Source of the DNA: Sapria himalayana
Taxonomy: Eukaryota > Streptophyta > Magnoliopsida > Malpighiales > Rafflesiaceae
Direction of reading: 5' to 3'
NCBI GenBank assembly: GCA_029783825.1
Contig: JAREIK010003123.1
Coordinates: forward strand, 944,052 to 1,008,051
DNA: 64,000 bases
Shown in pieces: positions 12,765 through 25,953 of the stretch (within the stretch, counting starts at the first letter, position 1; the number at the start of each line of letters is the position of its first letter). The notes under the pieces were generated by a model that saw only the letters and a program-made list of their open reading frames with translations, made no database searches and was not told the DNA's origin. Made by a program: the position numbers and the translations under genes.

Positions 12765-15377
12765 TTGAGTCACAAGACAAACCCAACTTAACACTGTATT
12801 TTTTGAGACTAGATAGAGTTCAGTCTCAAAGTTTATTCCATTCATATACCGCAGCGAGTTGGGTAGAGAAGGAATGACCAAACTTATCACATTGATTGGT
12901 TTTCCGATCAGATTTTCGGAAGATCTAAGAATAATACGCATCATACAGTATATTTTTAGTCTGCTTATCATAGAATTCCTATGTCCACATCTAGTAATGA
13001 TATACTAAAATTTTATAAGTTAGAAAAATAAATAATAATTAATAAATTTATAGCATATAATGGAGTGGTATCCGTAACGTTTGATATCTAGACAAGTCAC
13101 GATAAATCATCTTATGCATGTCTCACTGACACTATGTAGATTCTAACTGGATAATGAATAAAAAAAATTTTAAGATTTTCTGAGATTCTCAATCCTCAAT
13201 ATGGCCCAACCATTTTTGAGTGTATAATAAAAATCTTTAGAAAATATAAAATTCAAAATAAAATTTTTATTATCACATTCGATAACGCATCTAATAATAG
13301 GATAGTAATTAACATGTTTGTTAGAAATATTAGAGACGCACTATTAGGAGATATCTTTCATGAAAAATGCATGTGTCACGTGATTAACTTGATTGTATAT
13401 GCTGGTATAAAGGTATGTTCCCCAGCGTTGTATAATATACGTAATACACTAAAATATATTTGCATTCCTTACGGACAACAAGAATTTGATAGTCTCTGTT
13501 TATCTGCAAATCTTTAAAAAAATTCCAATAGGATGTGACACAATTAGAATTATACGTATCTGATATTAGAGTCATGTATTGGATACGAACACGTGATATC
13601 TGACTACGTCAATAGTAAGAGTGACAAACTTATTATTGACAACACTGACTGGGCTTCAAAAATTTCATTTATGAAATTTCTGAAAATTTTTTATGACACG
13701 ATGAACATGTGTTCATCGGTTTATACTCTTACGAGTTGCATTGCACTTAGGTACATATGCAATATTAGTAACATGTTTAAGAAGTATCGAGCTGACCCGA
13801 CACTTAGCCATATGATTGCATTGATGAAAACCAAGTAATTAAAGTAATGGTCTACCATTCCATCTCTTTATTATCTCGCTGCATGCATGGACCCTAGGGT
13901 TAAGGTGAAATGGATAGATAACACTCTGACTAATATTTTCTTGTGCATGAACCTGAAAAACCCACTTGAATGATTCATTCACAAGAAATTGACAGACCTG
14001 TTCACATATTACGATATTAGGTATGATGATAATAGTAGTGAAACTGTGATTACAGACATGTATACCTTCTTCGGAGATGATAATTTTTCTATTCAGTTAG
14101 CGAGAAAGAAACGATGAGGTGAACCATCACAAAGGAGCGAGCTTTCTCGATACTTAGATACCGATTACTGCTCAATCCTATTACATTCTGATACTAAGAA
14201 TCTTAATATATTACAGTGATAAAAATCATAAGTTCACCAATCTCTTGTTATCTAGGATGACACGAGATATATTGACTCCTCCGATGTCGAGCGTAGCATC
14301 AGAATCTACTTTTTCTATTCCAGTGAATGTGATTTCAGATAGGAGATCGAGATTACGTTTAGATATTGTTGAGTCTTTGGCCTATTTGAAGGATTGAGAG
14401 GATTCGAGGTTTAACATTCAAGATCGTGCTGGAGCTGAGACGGGGATTGCATTCACTGCAAAAGAAGACGAGTTAATTACTGATGATGATGATCCATATG
14501 ATAGTGATTTTGATATTGCGGTTGATGATGCTCATAATATGCCGATTGACAATTGATGTGGTTATCGATTGCCCATGCCTGTTGCCAGACGCCAGTTGCC
14601 AATGCCACATCACGTAACCACGCCACATGTCATTTGTCATTGCCATTTGATTTTGATTTTTGATTTATTCACAGTCACGGACACAGTTGATGATTTATGT
14701 TATTTATTCTTGTTTCTGCTTTTTGATTTTGATATTTTATTTTGTATTGATTATACACTTTTTTTATTTACGTTACGTTATATTTTCTTTGGTTCGGTAT
14801 TTATTGGCCGATTGGACATTTGATTTGTTTTTATTTTTGTGACTTTGTAATTTTTTGTAATGAAATTTTTTGTTTAATTTATTTTTGTGTTTACATTTTT
14901 CTTTTAAAACTCCAATTTAATTTTAATAAATTATAATCTAAATTTATTAAAAATTAATAAAACAAATTTAAACTTTATTAATATTTTATATTCAATAATT
15001 TTCAAGTTACAAATTTAAAATTTTTAAACATTATATATATATATATATAATATAATATATATTTTTATTTTTTATATAGTTTAATACAAAACTTTAAATT
15101 TTTAAAAATAAAAAAATTTTATTTTTTTAACCAGGCCTGTACGGGCCTGACCCAGCACGGTACTTTTACCGCTAGGCCGGCAGGCTGTGCCGGGCCTGGC
15201 TTGAATAAGTCATACCGGGCCAGGCATGACACGGTATAGTAACCATGTAATGTCTGACCCGACACGAAAACAAGTCGTACTCACAAAAATTGGGCCGGGC
15301 CGACCCGACACGAAAGCAGGTCGTGCTCACAAAAATTGGGCCGAGCCGACCCGGCACTTCCCCTTTTGGCACCTCTA
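12765..15377 (+). mobile_element. hAT copy D, 5'-truncated pseudo-transposase
   Basis: From about 12765 the + strand follows copy A: the segment around the NRSELG-type region, the catalytic-core segments (frame at 13314-13517 with MFVRNIRDALLGDIF and CHVINLIV), the segment at 13593-13838, and the C-terminal dimerisation region near 14250-14400. Several frameshifts and stops break it. The right end GGCACTTCCCCTTTTGGCACCTCTA (quoted end: CCTTTTGGCACCTCTA) at 15377 is a recognisable hAT terminus with GC-rich subterminal GGGCC/CACGAC repeats at 15130-15370. Its right end abuts the RNase H region of copia-1, so it entered that element; the 5' end is lost. Confidence 0.75.
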
Positions 15378-18300
15378 AGGCTGGATTGTATATAATATGT
15401 AAAACAACCTTGTTATCACAAATGAGTTTCATATGTTTATCCCTTTCCAAATCTCAACTCTTGGAGAAGGTGTCTCAACCATATGAGTTCACATGTTGCC
15501 AAAGCTATAGTTCAATACTCAATTTCAGCACTAAATCTAGTCACTATATCTTATTTCTTACTCTCCAAGGATATTAGATTACCATCAATGAAAACTCAAT
15601 ATCCTAAAGTAATATATCTATTTTTGGGTGAACCAACCCAATCTACATCTGTATAACAAACAACTTGGGTATGACCTCTATCCTTATATAATACACCTTG
15701 GCCTAGTGTACTTTTAATATATCGTAGAATGTGGATTATAACATCTCAATGGCTATCCTATGATAACAGTAGGAATTGACTAACAACACTCAAAAAAAAA
15801 AGGAAATATTTAGCTGAGTAATGATGATGTAAATCAGTTTACCTATGAGTCATCGATATCTCCCAGGATCTCCTAAAGGCTCTCTCTATCCTGGTACAAG
15901 TTTGATATTAAAATCCATATGAGTGCCTACCGGTTTACAGTCTAACACATCAGTTTCTTTCAAGATGTCTAAATCATAATTCCTTTGAGAAAGAACTACA
16001 CCAAAACTAGATTGAGCTATCTCAATTCCCAAAAAGTACTTAAACTTCCTTAAGTCTTTAGTCTGAAAGTGGGTGAAAATATGTTGCTTTAATTTCTGAA
16101 TATCATTCTGATTACTGCCTGTAATGACGATGTCATCTACATAAACAACCAGATAAATACACTATCCTGAAGAATTATGATAATAAAATACTGAATGATT
16201 GCTATACTACAAAGCATGCCAAATTTTTGAATGAAAACTAAAACAATAAAACCATGCACAAAGAGATTGTTTCAAACCATATAAAAAAGGTATAACCTGC
16301 ACACTAAACCAAACTCCTCTTGAGCAACAAAACCAGAAAGTTTCTCCATATAAACTTCCACAGAAAAATCATCATGAAGAAATACATTCTTAATTTCCAA
16401 CTGATCAAGAGACCAAGAACACATAACAACCATGGAGAGAAATAGACTGACAAAAGCAATCTTAGCCATAAGGGAGAATGCATAACCATAATCAGAATCA
16501 TAAACCTAATTATATCCTTTAGCAACTTAGTGGGCCTTAATGCGATCAACCTAACCATCAGGACCAACTTTAACTGTGTAAACTCAATGACAACCAACTG
16601 GAGAGTTACCAGAGAATAAAACAATAAGATCCCAAATACTTGTGAAGTGCAGAACAATCATTTCATCTACCATTGCCTATCGCTAGCTCAAATGGGAAAG
16701 AGTCTCATTAGCATATGCGAAAAGAAGAACAGAAGATATAGCAAATACAAATATATAGTATGATGAAGATAAACGATAACTCAAAAAATTATAAATAGAA
16801 TGAGAATTATGAGTATATCGATTACCTTTCCAAAAAGTAATGGGTAAGTTATTAGCAGAAGATAGATCCTGTGTAGGAGAAATGCCAGGGATAGGAAGTG
16901 AATCAACAAAGACATCAACAGAAGAGAGAAAAACAACACAGTGAAGATGATGATAAACCTAAAGTGGTTGAGAAGACACATCAAATATAGGGAAAGAAAG
17001 AATAGAAAGAAGTATGACGTCGAAAAGAGAAAAAGACTCATATGAGAAGAAAAATGATGCGTCCTCAAAGAATGTGCCATCAACATAGAGAAAATATCAA
17101 CGAGTCTCAGGGAAGTAGCAACGATAAATCTTCTAAAGTCTGAAGTATCCCAAGAAAATATATTTTGTGGCTTTGGAGAAAAGCTTGTATTATCCTGAAG
17201 TGAGAATATGAACAAAGCAAGTATAACCAAAGACACAAGGAGGAATAGAATAAAACAATTGGTTAGAAAAAAAACATGAATAAGGAATTTGATCATGTAA
17301 CACAAGAAAAAGACATACATTAATTAAATAATACGCGATAAGAACAATGTCCTGCCAAAAATGAAAAGGACCATAACAATAGAGGAAGAGAGTATTAGTT
17401 ATCTCAATGAAATGGCAATTCTTACATTCAGCTACCCTATTTTATTGAGAAGAATGAGCAAAAGTAAACTCATGAAGGATTTCATGTTGAAACATAAAGG
17501 AAATAAAGGATACAAAAAAATTATCTTGGACATTATCATTACGTAACACGAATAGAAATATTGAGCTGAGTCTGAATTTCAACATAAAATTTCTAAAAAA
17601 TAGAATATAACTCATTTTGATTTTTCATTAAAAATAACCCAGTACATTGAGAACAATCATCAATGAAAATGACAAAATATTAAAATTCTAAATTAGATGC
17701 AATCCGACAAGGACCCCAAACACCAATATGGACAAGTTCAAATAGAGATTTTGCCTGATTATTTAAATATTTTGGGAACAAGACACAAGAATATTTCTCA
17801 AGCTGTCAAGATTCACACGTAAGTGATGATAAAGTAAAAAAATGAGTGACCAAGACGATTGTGGATGAAAAGAAGAGCATCAATGGAGATTTAAACTGTA
17901 AGAGATGAATTCGAGATGAGGTGGCCTTGAGACTCATGTCATATGCCAATCATCTTTCCCATACACCAATCCTGCAAGATTACAAATTTATCAAAAAAAT
18001 AATAGAACAGGTAAGAATATGAGTAATTTTGCTAATGGAAATAAGATTAAAAGAACACTCAGGAATATAAAGAATAGATGTGAGAGGTAAGGAGGGGAAA
18101 GGATGTGTCAAACCAATACATTTAACCACAATTCAATAACTATTAGCTAAAGTGACAAAGTGAAGCAGAGATGGTAATAATATAAAAGAAAAGATCCTTA
18201 TTACTAAATATATGACAGAAACACAGAAGTCTATAATCCATGGTTCAAGGAGATATATGAGTAAGCCAAGCAGAGACATTCCTAGTCTAGGCAATAGAAG

Positions 18301-19862
18301 CAACAGAAATGAACTTGACTGCTTGATAGCTCAAAGGCTAGAGCGACTCAAAATTAGATAATTGGGCCATGTGGGCAGTGCGGAGAGAGTGTCCATGTAA
18401 CTAATAACAACAATCACGAGTATGCCCAAGCTTATTACAATAGGTGCAGTGAGGAGGAAGTTGTCCTCTATCTCTATTACCAGTGTGTTCTCCTCGAGAT
18501 ATAGTGTGAGAAACTAACATAAAAGAATCTAAAATACTATCAATAGCAAAGTTAAAGTGGATGAAATACAAAAGAGATGAACAAACATATCATCCAATGA
18601 CAGAACTGATAAACTACCAAGAATCCAATTGCAAATAGGCTCAAGAACCAAACGAAAGACAATAAGAGTAAGGGCCATAAAGAACCTATCAAACTATGTT
18701 GAGCCCTAACATCAGAAGTAAGAGGCATCAAAATCAAGAATTTTTCATTGAGAGAAGTAGTCTGACCAATATAAATAGATAAATCCAAGTCTTGTTGGCT
18801 GATATGGATAATAATAAAAATTATGTTATAAAGATGTTCGATATCATTCGTATATAATCTTTTGACTTGAATCCAAAATTTGAAACAAATTTTATAGATT
18901 CGAAGATCAACTGATTGGCATATTATATTACATAACTGGGCATCGATCTTCCTCCAATGTACCCGGTCAACCTCAGGAATATCTACCTCCTGCATAATAA
19001 GGTGATCCTCATATCATTATCTCATAAACCAAAATTTAACAGAGACAAACTAAGAAAAAAAATTTTTATCGCCAACTAATTTCTCTGAAACAATCATAAG
19101 AAATCTAGATATTACAAAGAAATAAATTAAAATTTTAGTAACCATATCTACTTATCTCAGATGTTCATCAAATCGTGACACTAGATTGAAAGGCAGGTTC
19201 TCTAGTTCCAATTTCTCCTGGTAGATATAATACTGGAGCAACTCCTAAGAAACCTTTGATTGGCCATAAAAAAAGCTAAGTGAAATAGTTGGCTTTTGTA
19301 ATTCACTACCAATACCATGTAAGAAGCAGAAGGTTTCTAGAGGCTTTTTGGATAAGAGTATTGAACAGCCTAATGATGTTACTACTGTCATTGGCATCAA
19401 TCTCAAGGAAGAGGAAGATTATTTGTTTTCCTTTTCAATAGGATGATAGTCTTATTTCAGAGTCAGTCTCGTAGGGTTGTACAAGAAGAAGGAAGGTTGA
19501 TTTTGCATAAGCCTTATGTGCAGAATAAACTGGCATTTACCAAAGTTACAACAATGAGAACGAAAGACATGTGCACCACCAAATCAGACAAGGCTGGAGC
19601 CGAAAACATGTTGTCAGAATGATGACGGTTCAAAAAGTTTTTAGGATCTGTCATGACGACAGTGAATATCATGCAAATCCCTGGGCTGAATATGGTCAAA
19701 GTATCAATGATGCGAATTAACTTTAAAGCCCGGTGAGACCAATCCGCCACACACGCACCCACGCAACACAAAGATGATCAAGAAAGGTGAAAACTTCATT
19801 TTCCCAAGGACTTTTTCACTACCAGCAAAATGTAGGCAACGAACATTCCTCTGATACTATAT
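15378..19862 (-). mobile_element. Ty1/copia retrotransposon internal domain (copia-1), degenerate
   Basis: On the minus strand, in order: a primer-binding-site-like stretch ATAGTATCAGAGG (19860-19848, initiator-Met type); gag (about 19600-18550, with a frame at 18995-18552 containing IDAQLCNIICQSVDLRIYK); a CCHC zinc knuckle (CTYCNKLGHTRDCC) near 18460-18420; integrase core remnants (about 17800-16950); reverse transcriptase (about 16850-16000, with a YVDDIV-like site near 16140); and RNase H (to 15378). Stops and frameshifts are common, so it is dead. Gag-integrase-RT-RNase H order marks it as copia. RNase H ends abruptly at the hAT D terminus. Confidence 0.85.
18552..18995 (-). pseudogene. 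copia-1 gag fragment (UBN2-type)
   Basis: A 147-codon frame whose first 85 residues match the plant copia gag pattern: VHWRKIDAQLCNIICQSVDL, then a Phe-Trp-x-Val-Lys motif, then QQDLDLSIYIGQTTSLNEKF. The later part is out of the family frame and hydrophobic, indicating a frameshift near 18740. A CCHC knuckle follows downstream on the same strand at about 18460. It is a structural retroelement protein remnant, not a host gene. Confidence 0.75.
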
Positions 19863-19865
19863 TAA

Positions 19866-20667
19866 AAGAGAGAAAAAATAAACCTCTCAATGTCTTCATG
19901 TCTTGAACCGAAAAAGTGTTCTCATATATGCACTAGAGACCCCTAGCTAAGGATCCAGCACATGACAGTTGTATAATATTTTAACAAATATCACCCCAAA
20001 AGTATACTCTCCAAACTCACACTCATAGTAGGTGATGACCTCATGCACTACCAAAATAGCAAACGGTACCGCTCTATCTGAAAGAACTTACAATCACTCC
20101 TATGACTAATGATTGCAATGTCAATCAACAAGACAATAATTATAATTGAACTACCACCCAAGTTTCATTAGCTATTTGTATTATCATTGAGAGATGATTA
20201 CCTTTCGGCCACTAGGATCATAAGAAGAGATATTACATCCACAATAAAAATTTCAAATCGCCTATAATATCATTTGTCACAAATCCATAGTTTCAACACA
20301 ACAACACAACCCTTACAACACTCCAAATCATTAGAAGTTAAACTTTTGCACAATGTTAATCATTGGCTCTATGTTGAACAAGTTTAGTGCTACCAATAAC
20401 CACATTAGGAAAACAACTCCATATTCCTATCTATTTGTGTATGTTAATGAAAATCCTTCTTCATTGTTATGTCCTAGACTTATAACAAACTCTTCAAACT
20501 CAACTAAGTCAACTTGCCTAAACTCTTGAAGAATCATACTATTGCATCTCACATACTCCTCTAGAGCTCCTCACATATTTTATGCTTTAACCAATTAACA
20601 TATTAATCATCATAAGTATGTTTGAGCCAAGTCACAAACACTACAATTATGAATGTGCAATACAAGA
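19866..20667 (-). repeat. Candidate 5' LTR of copia-1
   Basis: It lies directly beyond the primer-binding-site-like stretch on the minus strand. Its outer 300 bp match the repeat at 12330-12656 in the same orientation. The exact ends are uncertain, because no clean TG...CA pair or target duplication could be fixed by eye. Confidence 0.45.
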
Positions 20668-23600
20668 CCCAGTTTCTTGCTATTTCTAAGTTAATAAGTT
20701 AAATCTAATCATCAAGAGACATCCTTTCTATAATCTTCATTCAATCCATTTGAATTGCACATATCAAATCAATCACATACAGAAAATAGTGAGACAACGA
20801 GGTGAATACAAAAATTAAATAAGCATTTCATATCCCAATTGATACAATGAGAAAAATTATTGTTATTTTTTATTACAAGATAGTATAAATACAAACATGA
20901 AATTAATTCAGAAACTCATTTATAATTGTGGATCTAGTATTGATCACAACCACTAAAAGATTAATATAGTAACTAGGCTAGAATTATAGATATAGTGTTG
21001 ATCATAACCACACAAAATTTATGGTCAAAGACAAACAACAATTTGTTATACTTTATGATTTTGAACAATTCCCTATAACTCACAAGAATACTCTCATTCA
21101 AGTAGGTATGTATATGTCAATGAGTCTCACATTATCAGGTGAGTTGTAAAATATTTTACCACATAGTACTTTGGTAAGAATGTTTGCTAGTTATCTTGAC
21201 TCAAGTTGGATTGAGATTTTTTTCTCCACATAACCAATTTGTATGGCATCATGCATATAATCATTACTCAAACAATACATAAATTGGCTTATAATACTTA
21301 CCACACACACAATGTTAGATAGAGCCTAGACAAAAATATAGTAACCATAATATTTTTTCTTCAATGAACAATTATAACTTAATATAAATCCTTACATCGT
21401 TAATAATATCCCACAAATAGAACATACAATAGCTAAACATAAAAATTTTTATTCATAATAACCTTGAAAAAGAGATATATATTAAGTAGTCAATTAGGTG
21501 TCAAGCAATATAATCAAATTTATTTACTGATTATGAAATATATTATATGATCTAAATTAACCACCTAGAATTTGGGTTAGAAAAATTTCACTGATAGTCA
21601 ATTTTTATTTACATAAATATATTACGTATTATTCTTTACATTTATGAAATAGCTCAAATAACATATTTATCTTTTTGATTATGTATATAAATAATATTTT
21701 TATTATAAAATATAATGAGTTGAGAATCACTCAACTCAAAAAATATACACTCACAGTTCAACACAAAATCTTGAAAGAACTAAATATTTTCTTGTAATGT
21801 GAAGGTAACATACTCTAAGAAATATATTGCATTGTCATATAAAATGTATGTAATTGATATTATCACAAAAATTAATTTTCTAAATTGTGCTCTAATAGAT
21901 ATTCCAATTGAGTTACATATTAATTTTTTGCTTAATACAAGTCATCCAATTGACTATTCAACATATAGAAGAATTATAGAAAAAAATAATTATCTATTAG
22001 TAAACCATACATATATTATGTAATCAATATGATTAAATATTTGCTAAATTCTTTATAATATGTTCACGAGTAAAAAGTTTTTCACAAACTAACGTATGTG
22101 AAAAAATATCAGCCCTTAAATTTCTTTTTGCAATCATGAATACCTACATTTAGTCATGTATTTAAATTCAAATTGGACAATTGTGATTAATCAAGTATTT
22201 AGATTTGAATTAAATTTCAACTTGCATTGAAGAAGATTTATTATAAATTTTTATATTTTTCTTTAAGTTAATTTTAAAATATTATATCTTATTCTAAATT
22301 TTAAGAACATTTGTAATAGTTATATGCGATATACTTTGAATCATGGACCTTCATGAGGAGATCATAGACATTTTTACTTTTATTATCCTCAACTATGACA
22401 GTAATGCAATAAGATATATAAAATCTAATCTAACATTTTAAATAAACAATACACATATAAATAAATGACTTTTTTCTAAAGAAAAAAATTCAGAATAAAT
22501 CTATTGATAAAATATATGTACATATAAGATATCAATTATTTGATATCTTCACAAATATCTTCAACAAGTCTTGACTCATTTTTTCTTTTTTTCATTCTTG
22601 ATATTTTGAATATTTACGTACCAACTTAAGAAAATTATTATATTTTATATTTATTTTTGTATTTATCTTTATACATTATTGATGGGAGTACTCTATGAGC
22701 TACCTCAATCTAAGATATAGATTATTTATAGTCTTCCTCTTGTTTACTTGATTCTAATTTTTTATTGGGTTTATGTATCCTTATTTTTTTACCAAAAATT
22801 ATTATTTTTTAAAATTTAGTAAAATAAAAATTGTTATAATACTAAATTACTCAATTACTTGAAAAATTTTAATTATAAATAAATTAAACATACATTATAA
22901 ATAGTATTAAAAAAATAACATGATAATATATCTATACAAGACAAAATAAAAATGAAGTTTATAATTTTATTAATAATTGACTCATTAAAAATTTTGTTAA
23001 TCAAAACTCATCAAATATAAATATGAACATTAACATTCTTAAACTCATCGTCAAACATCTCTTTGAAGTATTAAGTTAACTTTTCATCTTAAAATTTGTG
23101 TATTACATACCTTTATCAGCATATTCTCACTCTCTTAGACCTATAAGCAATTCAATCATATTTGATATTAATGAAGTTCTATGATCTTCAATTATCCTTT
23201 CAATTCTACTAACTGCTAATTCAGAAGAAATTGTTAAAATAATAATTGTTAAGATATTACGTGTCAAACGTGATCCTAAGGAAAATCAAGCCCATGCTAG
23301 GCTATTAGACTCGTTTGGCCCTACGGTTTTAAAAGAGTGCATTCTTCAAGTTGTACTCATTATCCAATAAATTTAACAACTACATTGATAGTAATACTAC
23401 TATATTCTTAGAAAATATTTCATTTATATAATAGCATTATTTAGTTGGTAACGTGTGAATTAACTGCCCAAAAAGAGACAATTCGTTATATGAATTAGAA
23501 ATAGATGCGATAAAGGATTATTAGTGTGATACCATTATTGATGAATTAGAAGGCATTAAGAATATTTGACCATGAAATTTATTGTATTTTTTATATGTAT

Positions 23601-25090
23601 TCATTGTGAAGGTAATATTGCTTTTCCCTAAGGCTTATCAAAGAGCGACTCTGTGTGTATAGCTATGCCTCAATTAAAAGAGTGATGAATCATAACATTG
23701 TAGCATATTTATCACATAGTGGCAATAAGAGCTATCAGAGCTACTCCAAGAGATAGAAAAGTGGTAATGACATTCTTTCTGTAAAAGTTTGAAACATATT
23801 TAGGACCTGACCTATACAATTTTTTTCTTCTACGACCACATCTACTAATCTTGTTACACTAATACTTTCTTAAGATGATACATTATATTTTATTCTTTAG
23901 ATACTACTGATTTAGGGACATCTACATCCACTCCACCACACTTTCTTCTCACCATCTCACTTCATATTCATGAATAGTAGATTTGAAAATGGATATTCAT
24001 ATTATAGATACTAATACTCTTTATATTTCTTTTTTATAATCTAAAACTTTTAATATTATCATGACTTATGGCACCGTTGTATGGTTAGGAGGATGACAAA
24101 ATCAATGTTGATCCTTTCTTTATGATACATATTTTATGTATTCGAATTTTATCAAAAAAATTTTTCTATCAGTTATTTTACAAAATAATAAAGTGATGAA
24201 ATTGTTCTCATTTTCATAATGAATAGATTTGAAAGTGAATGCTCATATAAAAGAAAATTATACTTTTTACTTCTTTTATACAATTTAAAGCTTCTAATTT
24301 TAACGTGACTTAGAAAATTATTGTATTGTAAGGTAGCATAACAATATCAATATTTATCATATCTTCATGATGCATATTCTCTGTGTCAAATTTTCATTAT
24401 AATTTATTTTATGTCATTGTCAATTACTTTACAAAGTAACAAAGCATCTTATAGGACAAATAGGCTTCCAAAGAGATTGAGCAAAACTGATTATATATGT
24501 TCTTCTTGACTCACATCAACCTTTTTAAATACATGTCTAATATTAATCAACTAATTATTTACTCTCGATTGAGATATCATTCACTGGACAAGATAAAGGT
24601 ATAATAATCAAGCATCATATCAGTGATATCTACTAATTTTGAGGCATGTCAATTAGAAAAGCATAGTAAAACTTTCTATCTGACACATTATAAAGATATT
24701 AAGAACTCTTTGCATCTGATTCACAAAAATATTTAATACTTTATGGGATGACCACGTATCATGACTTATAATATTGAATTAATTTTACTGATGATTGTAT
24801 TCAATTTACAAAGTTGTCTGTATTTAAGAAAATATCTCAATTTTTTTTTAATTTTATTAAGAAATAAAAACTCAATTTTAATGTAATATTAAGATATTAT
24901 AATGTGATAATACTTTAAAATATATTTCTTATAAATTTTCTTGTATTGGTACTTTTCACAAAATAAAATAATTGAAAAAAAAATTACAACTACTTGAGAT
25001 AGCTAAGATACTTCTATTTCAAAGGAGTATAATTATATATTTTTGAGAAAAAAATAATATTAACTACTAACTTTCTAATTAACCAAATTA
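20668..25090. other. AT-rich intronic DNA without recognised features
   Basis: No transposon ends, coding fragments or RNA genes are recognised in this part of ZNHIT2 intron 2. A 74-codon open frame at 21799-22023 has a weak copia RNase-H-like look (KKYIALSYKMYVIDI, CALIDIPIELHINF) but is too decayed to call. Confidence 0.4.
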
Positions 25091-25953
25091 TATCTGAGTT
25101 TTATACGGAATTAATTCATTTAAAATAAAAAATCTAATATTTAATTCAAGTTTTAAAAATATGCCCAAACTAGTGCGTCTGAAAATACCGTAGCAATGAT
25201 CATCGTTCACAACGACAACTATTGTCACACTGTTAATTTTTTAAAATCAAAGGTCAGCATTGTAATACCTGATATTAGCAATTTTTTGAAACCCACCCAC
25301 TACCCTCGCCCCTCCAACCCATGCCCCTCGCATCTCACCCCTCACTCTCGCCCCTTGCCCCTCGCCCTTGCCCACGAAGGAGCTCATGGAGCTTGATGAT
25401 GGAGCTCCAGTGAGCTCCTTATTGGAATCGACGGAGCTTGTCAAGCTCCAATGAGCTCCATGTCAAGCTCGTGAGCTCCTTCGAGCTCCAATGAGCTCGA
25501 GGACGAGCTCCTGGAGCTTGACCACGAGTTCACTAGAGCTCGACTTCGAGATCCATGAGCTCGATGCTCGTTGGAGCTCCGTCAACTCCACTAAGGAGCT
25601 CTTGGAGCTCCTTCGAGCTGCTCGAAAAGCTTCTTCATGTGCGAGGGTGAGGGGCGTGGGGCGAGTGCGAGGGGCAAGATGTGAGGAGCGTGGGTAGAGA
25701 GGCAAGGGTAGAAGGGTGAGGGGCGAGGGGCGAGGATACTCGGTGGGTTTCAATAAAATGCCAATAGTCGGCTTTCACAATGCCGGACTCTGATTTTAAA
25801 AAATCAACAGCGTGCTAATTGCCGTCATTGTGAATGACGGCCATTGTCACGATATTTCCCGACGCACTAGTTTGGGAATATTTTTGAAACTCAAATTAAA
25901 TATTAAATTTTTTATTTTAAATAAATTAGTTCCGTACAAAACTTATTATATCT
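25091..25953. mobile_element. MULE-like non-autonomous element with long terminal inverted repeats (near-palindrome)
   Basis: The left arm (about 25091-25335) and right arm (about 25705-25953) are reverse complements over roughly 245 bp; shared motifs include CCCAAACTAGTGCGTC, GATTTTTTAAAATCA on one arm with its counterpart on the other, GAAACCCACC and CCTCGCCCC. Arms this long with no transposase are typical of Mutator-like MITEs. The GC-rich core (25335-25705) repeats GAGCTC and GGAGCTC many times. A 9-bp target duplication could not be fixed. One arm has a relative at 53340-53500. The whole could fold into one long hairpin. Confidence 0.75.
25375..25640. repeat. GAGCTC-rich imperfect repeat array
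   Basis: The self-complementary hexamer GAGCTC, or GAGCTT/GAGCTG variants, recurs every 10-25 bases (for example CATGAGCTC, GGAGCTCC, TCGAGCTC). Because the unit is its own reverse complement, the array adds many small hairpins to the loop of the larger palindrome. It opens frames on both strands with Glu/Leu/Ser-rich translations that I do not regard as genes. Confidence 0.75.

Noticed and set aside
15172..15450. 92-codon minus-strand frame joining copia RNase H to GC-rich sequence
   Set aside because: It crosses the copia-1/hAT D border; only the first part (KLICDNKVVLHIIYNP) is copia coding.
25247..25753. Open frames in the GAGCTC-rich palindrome core
   Set aside because: Frames open on both strands because the repeat is self-complementary; no protein family.
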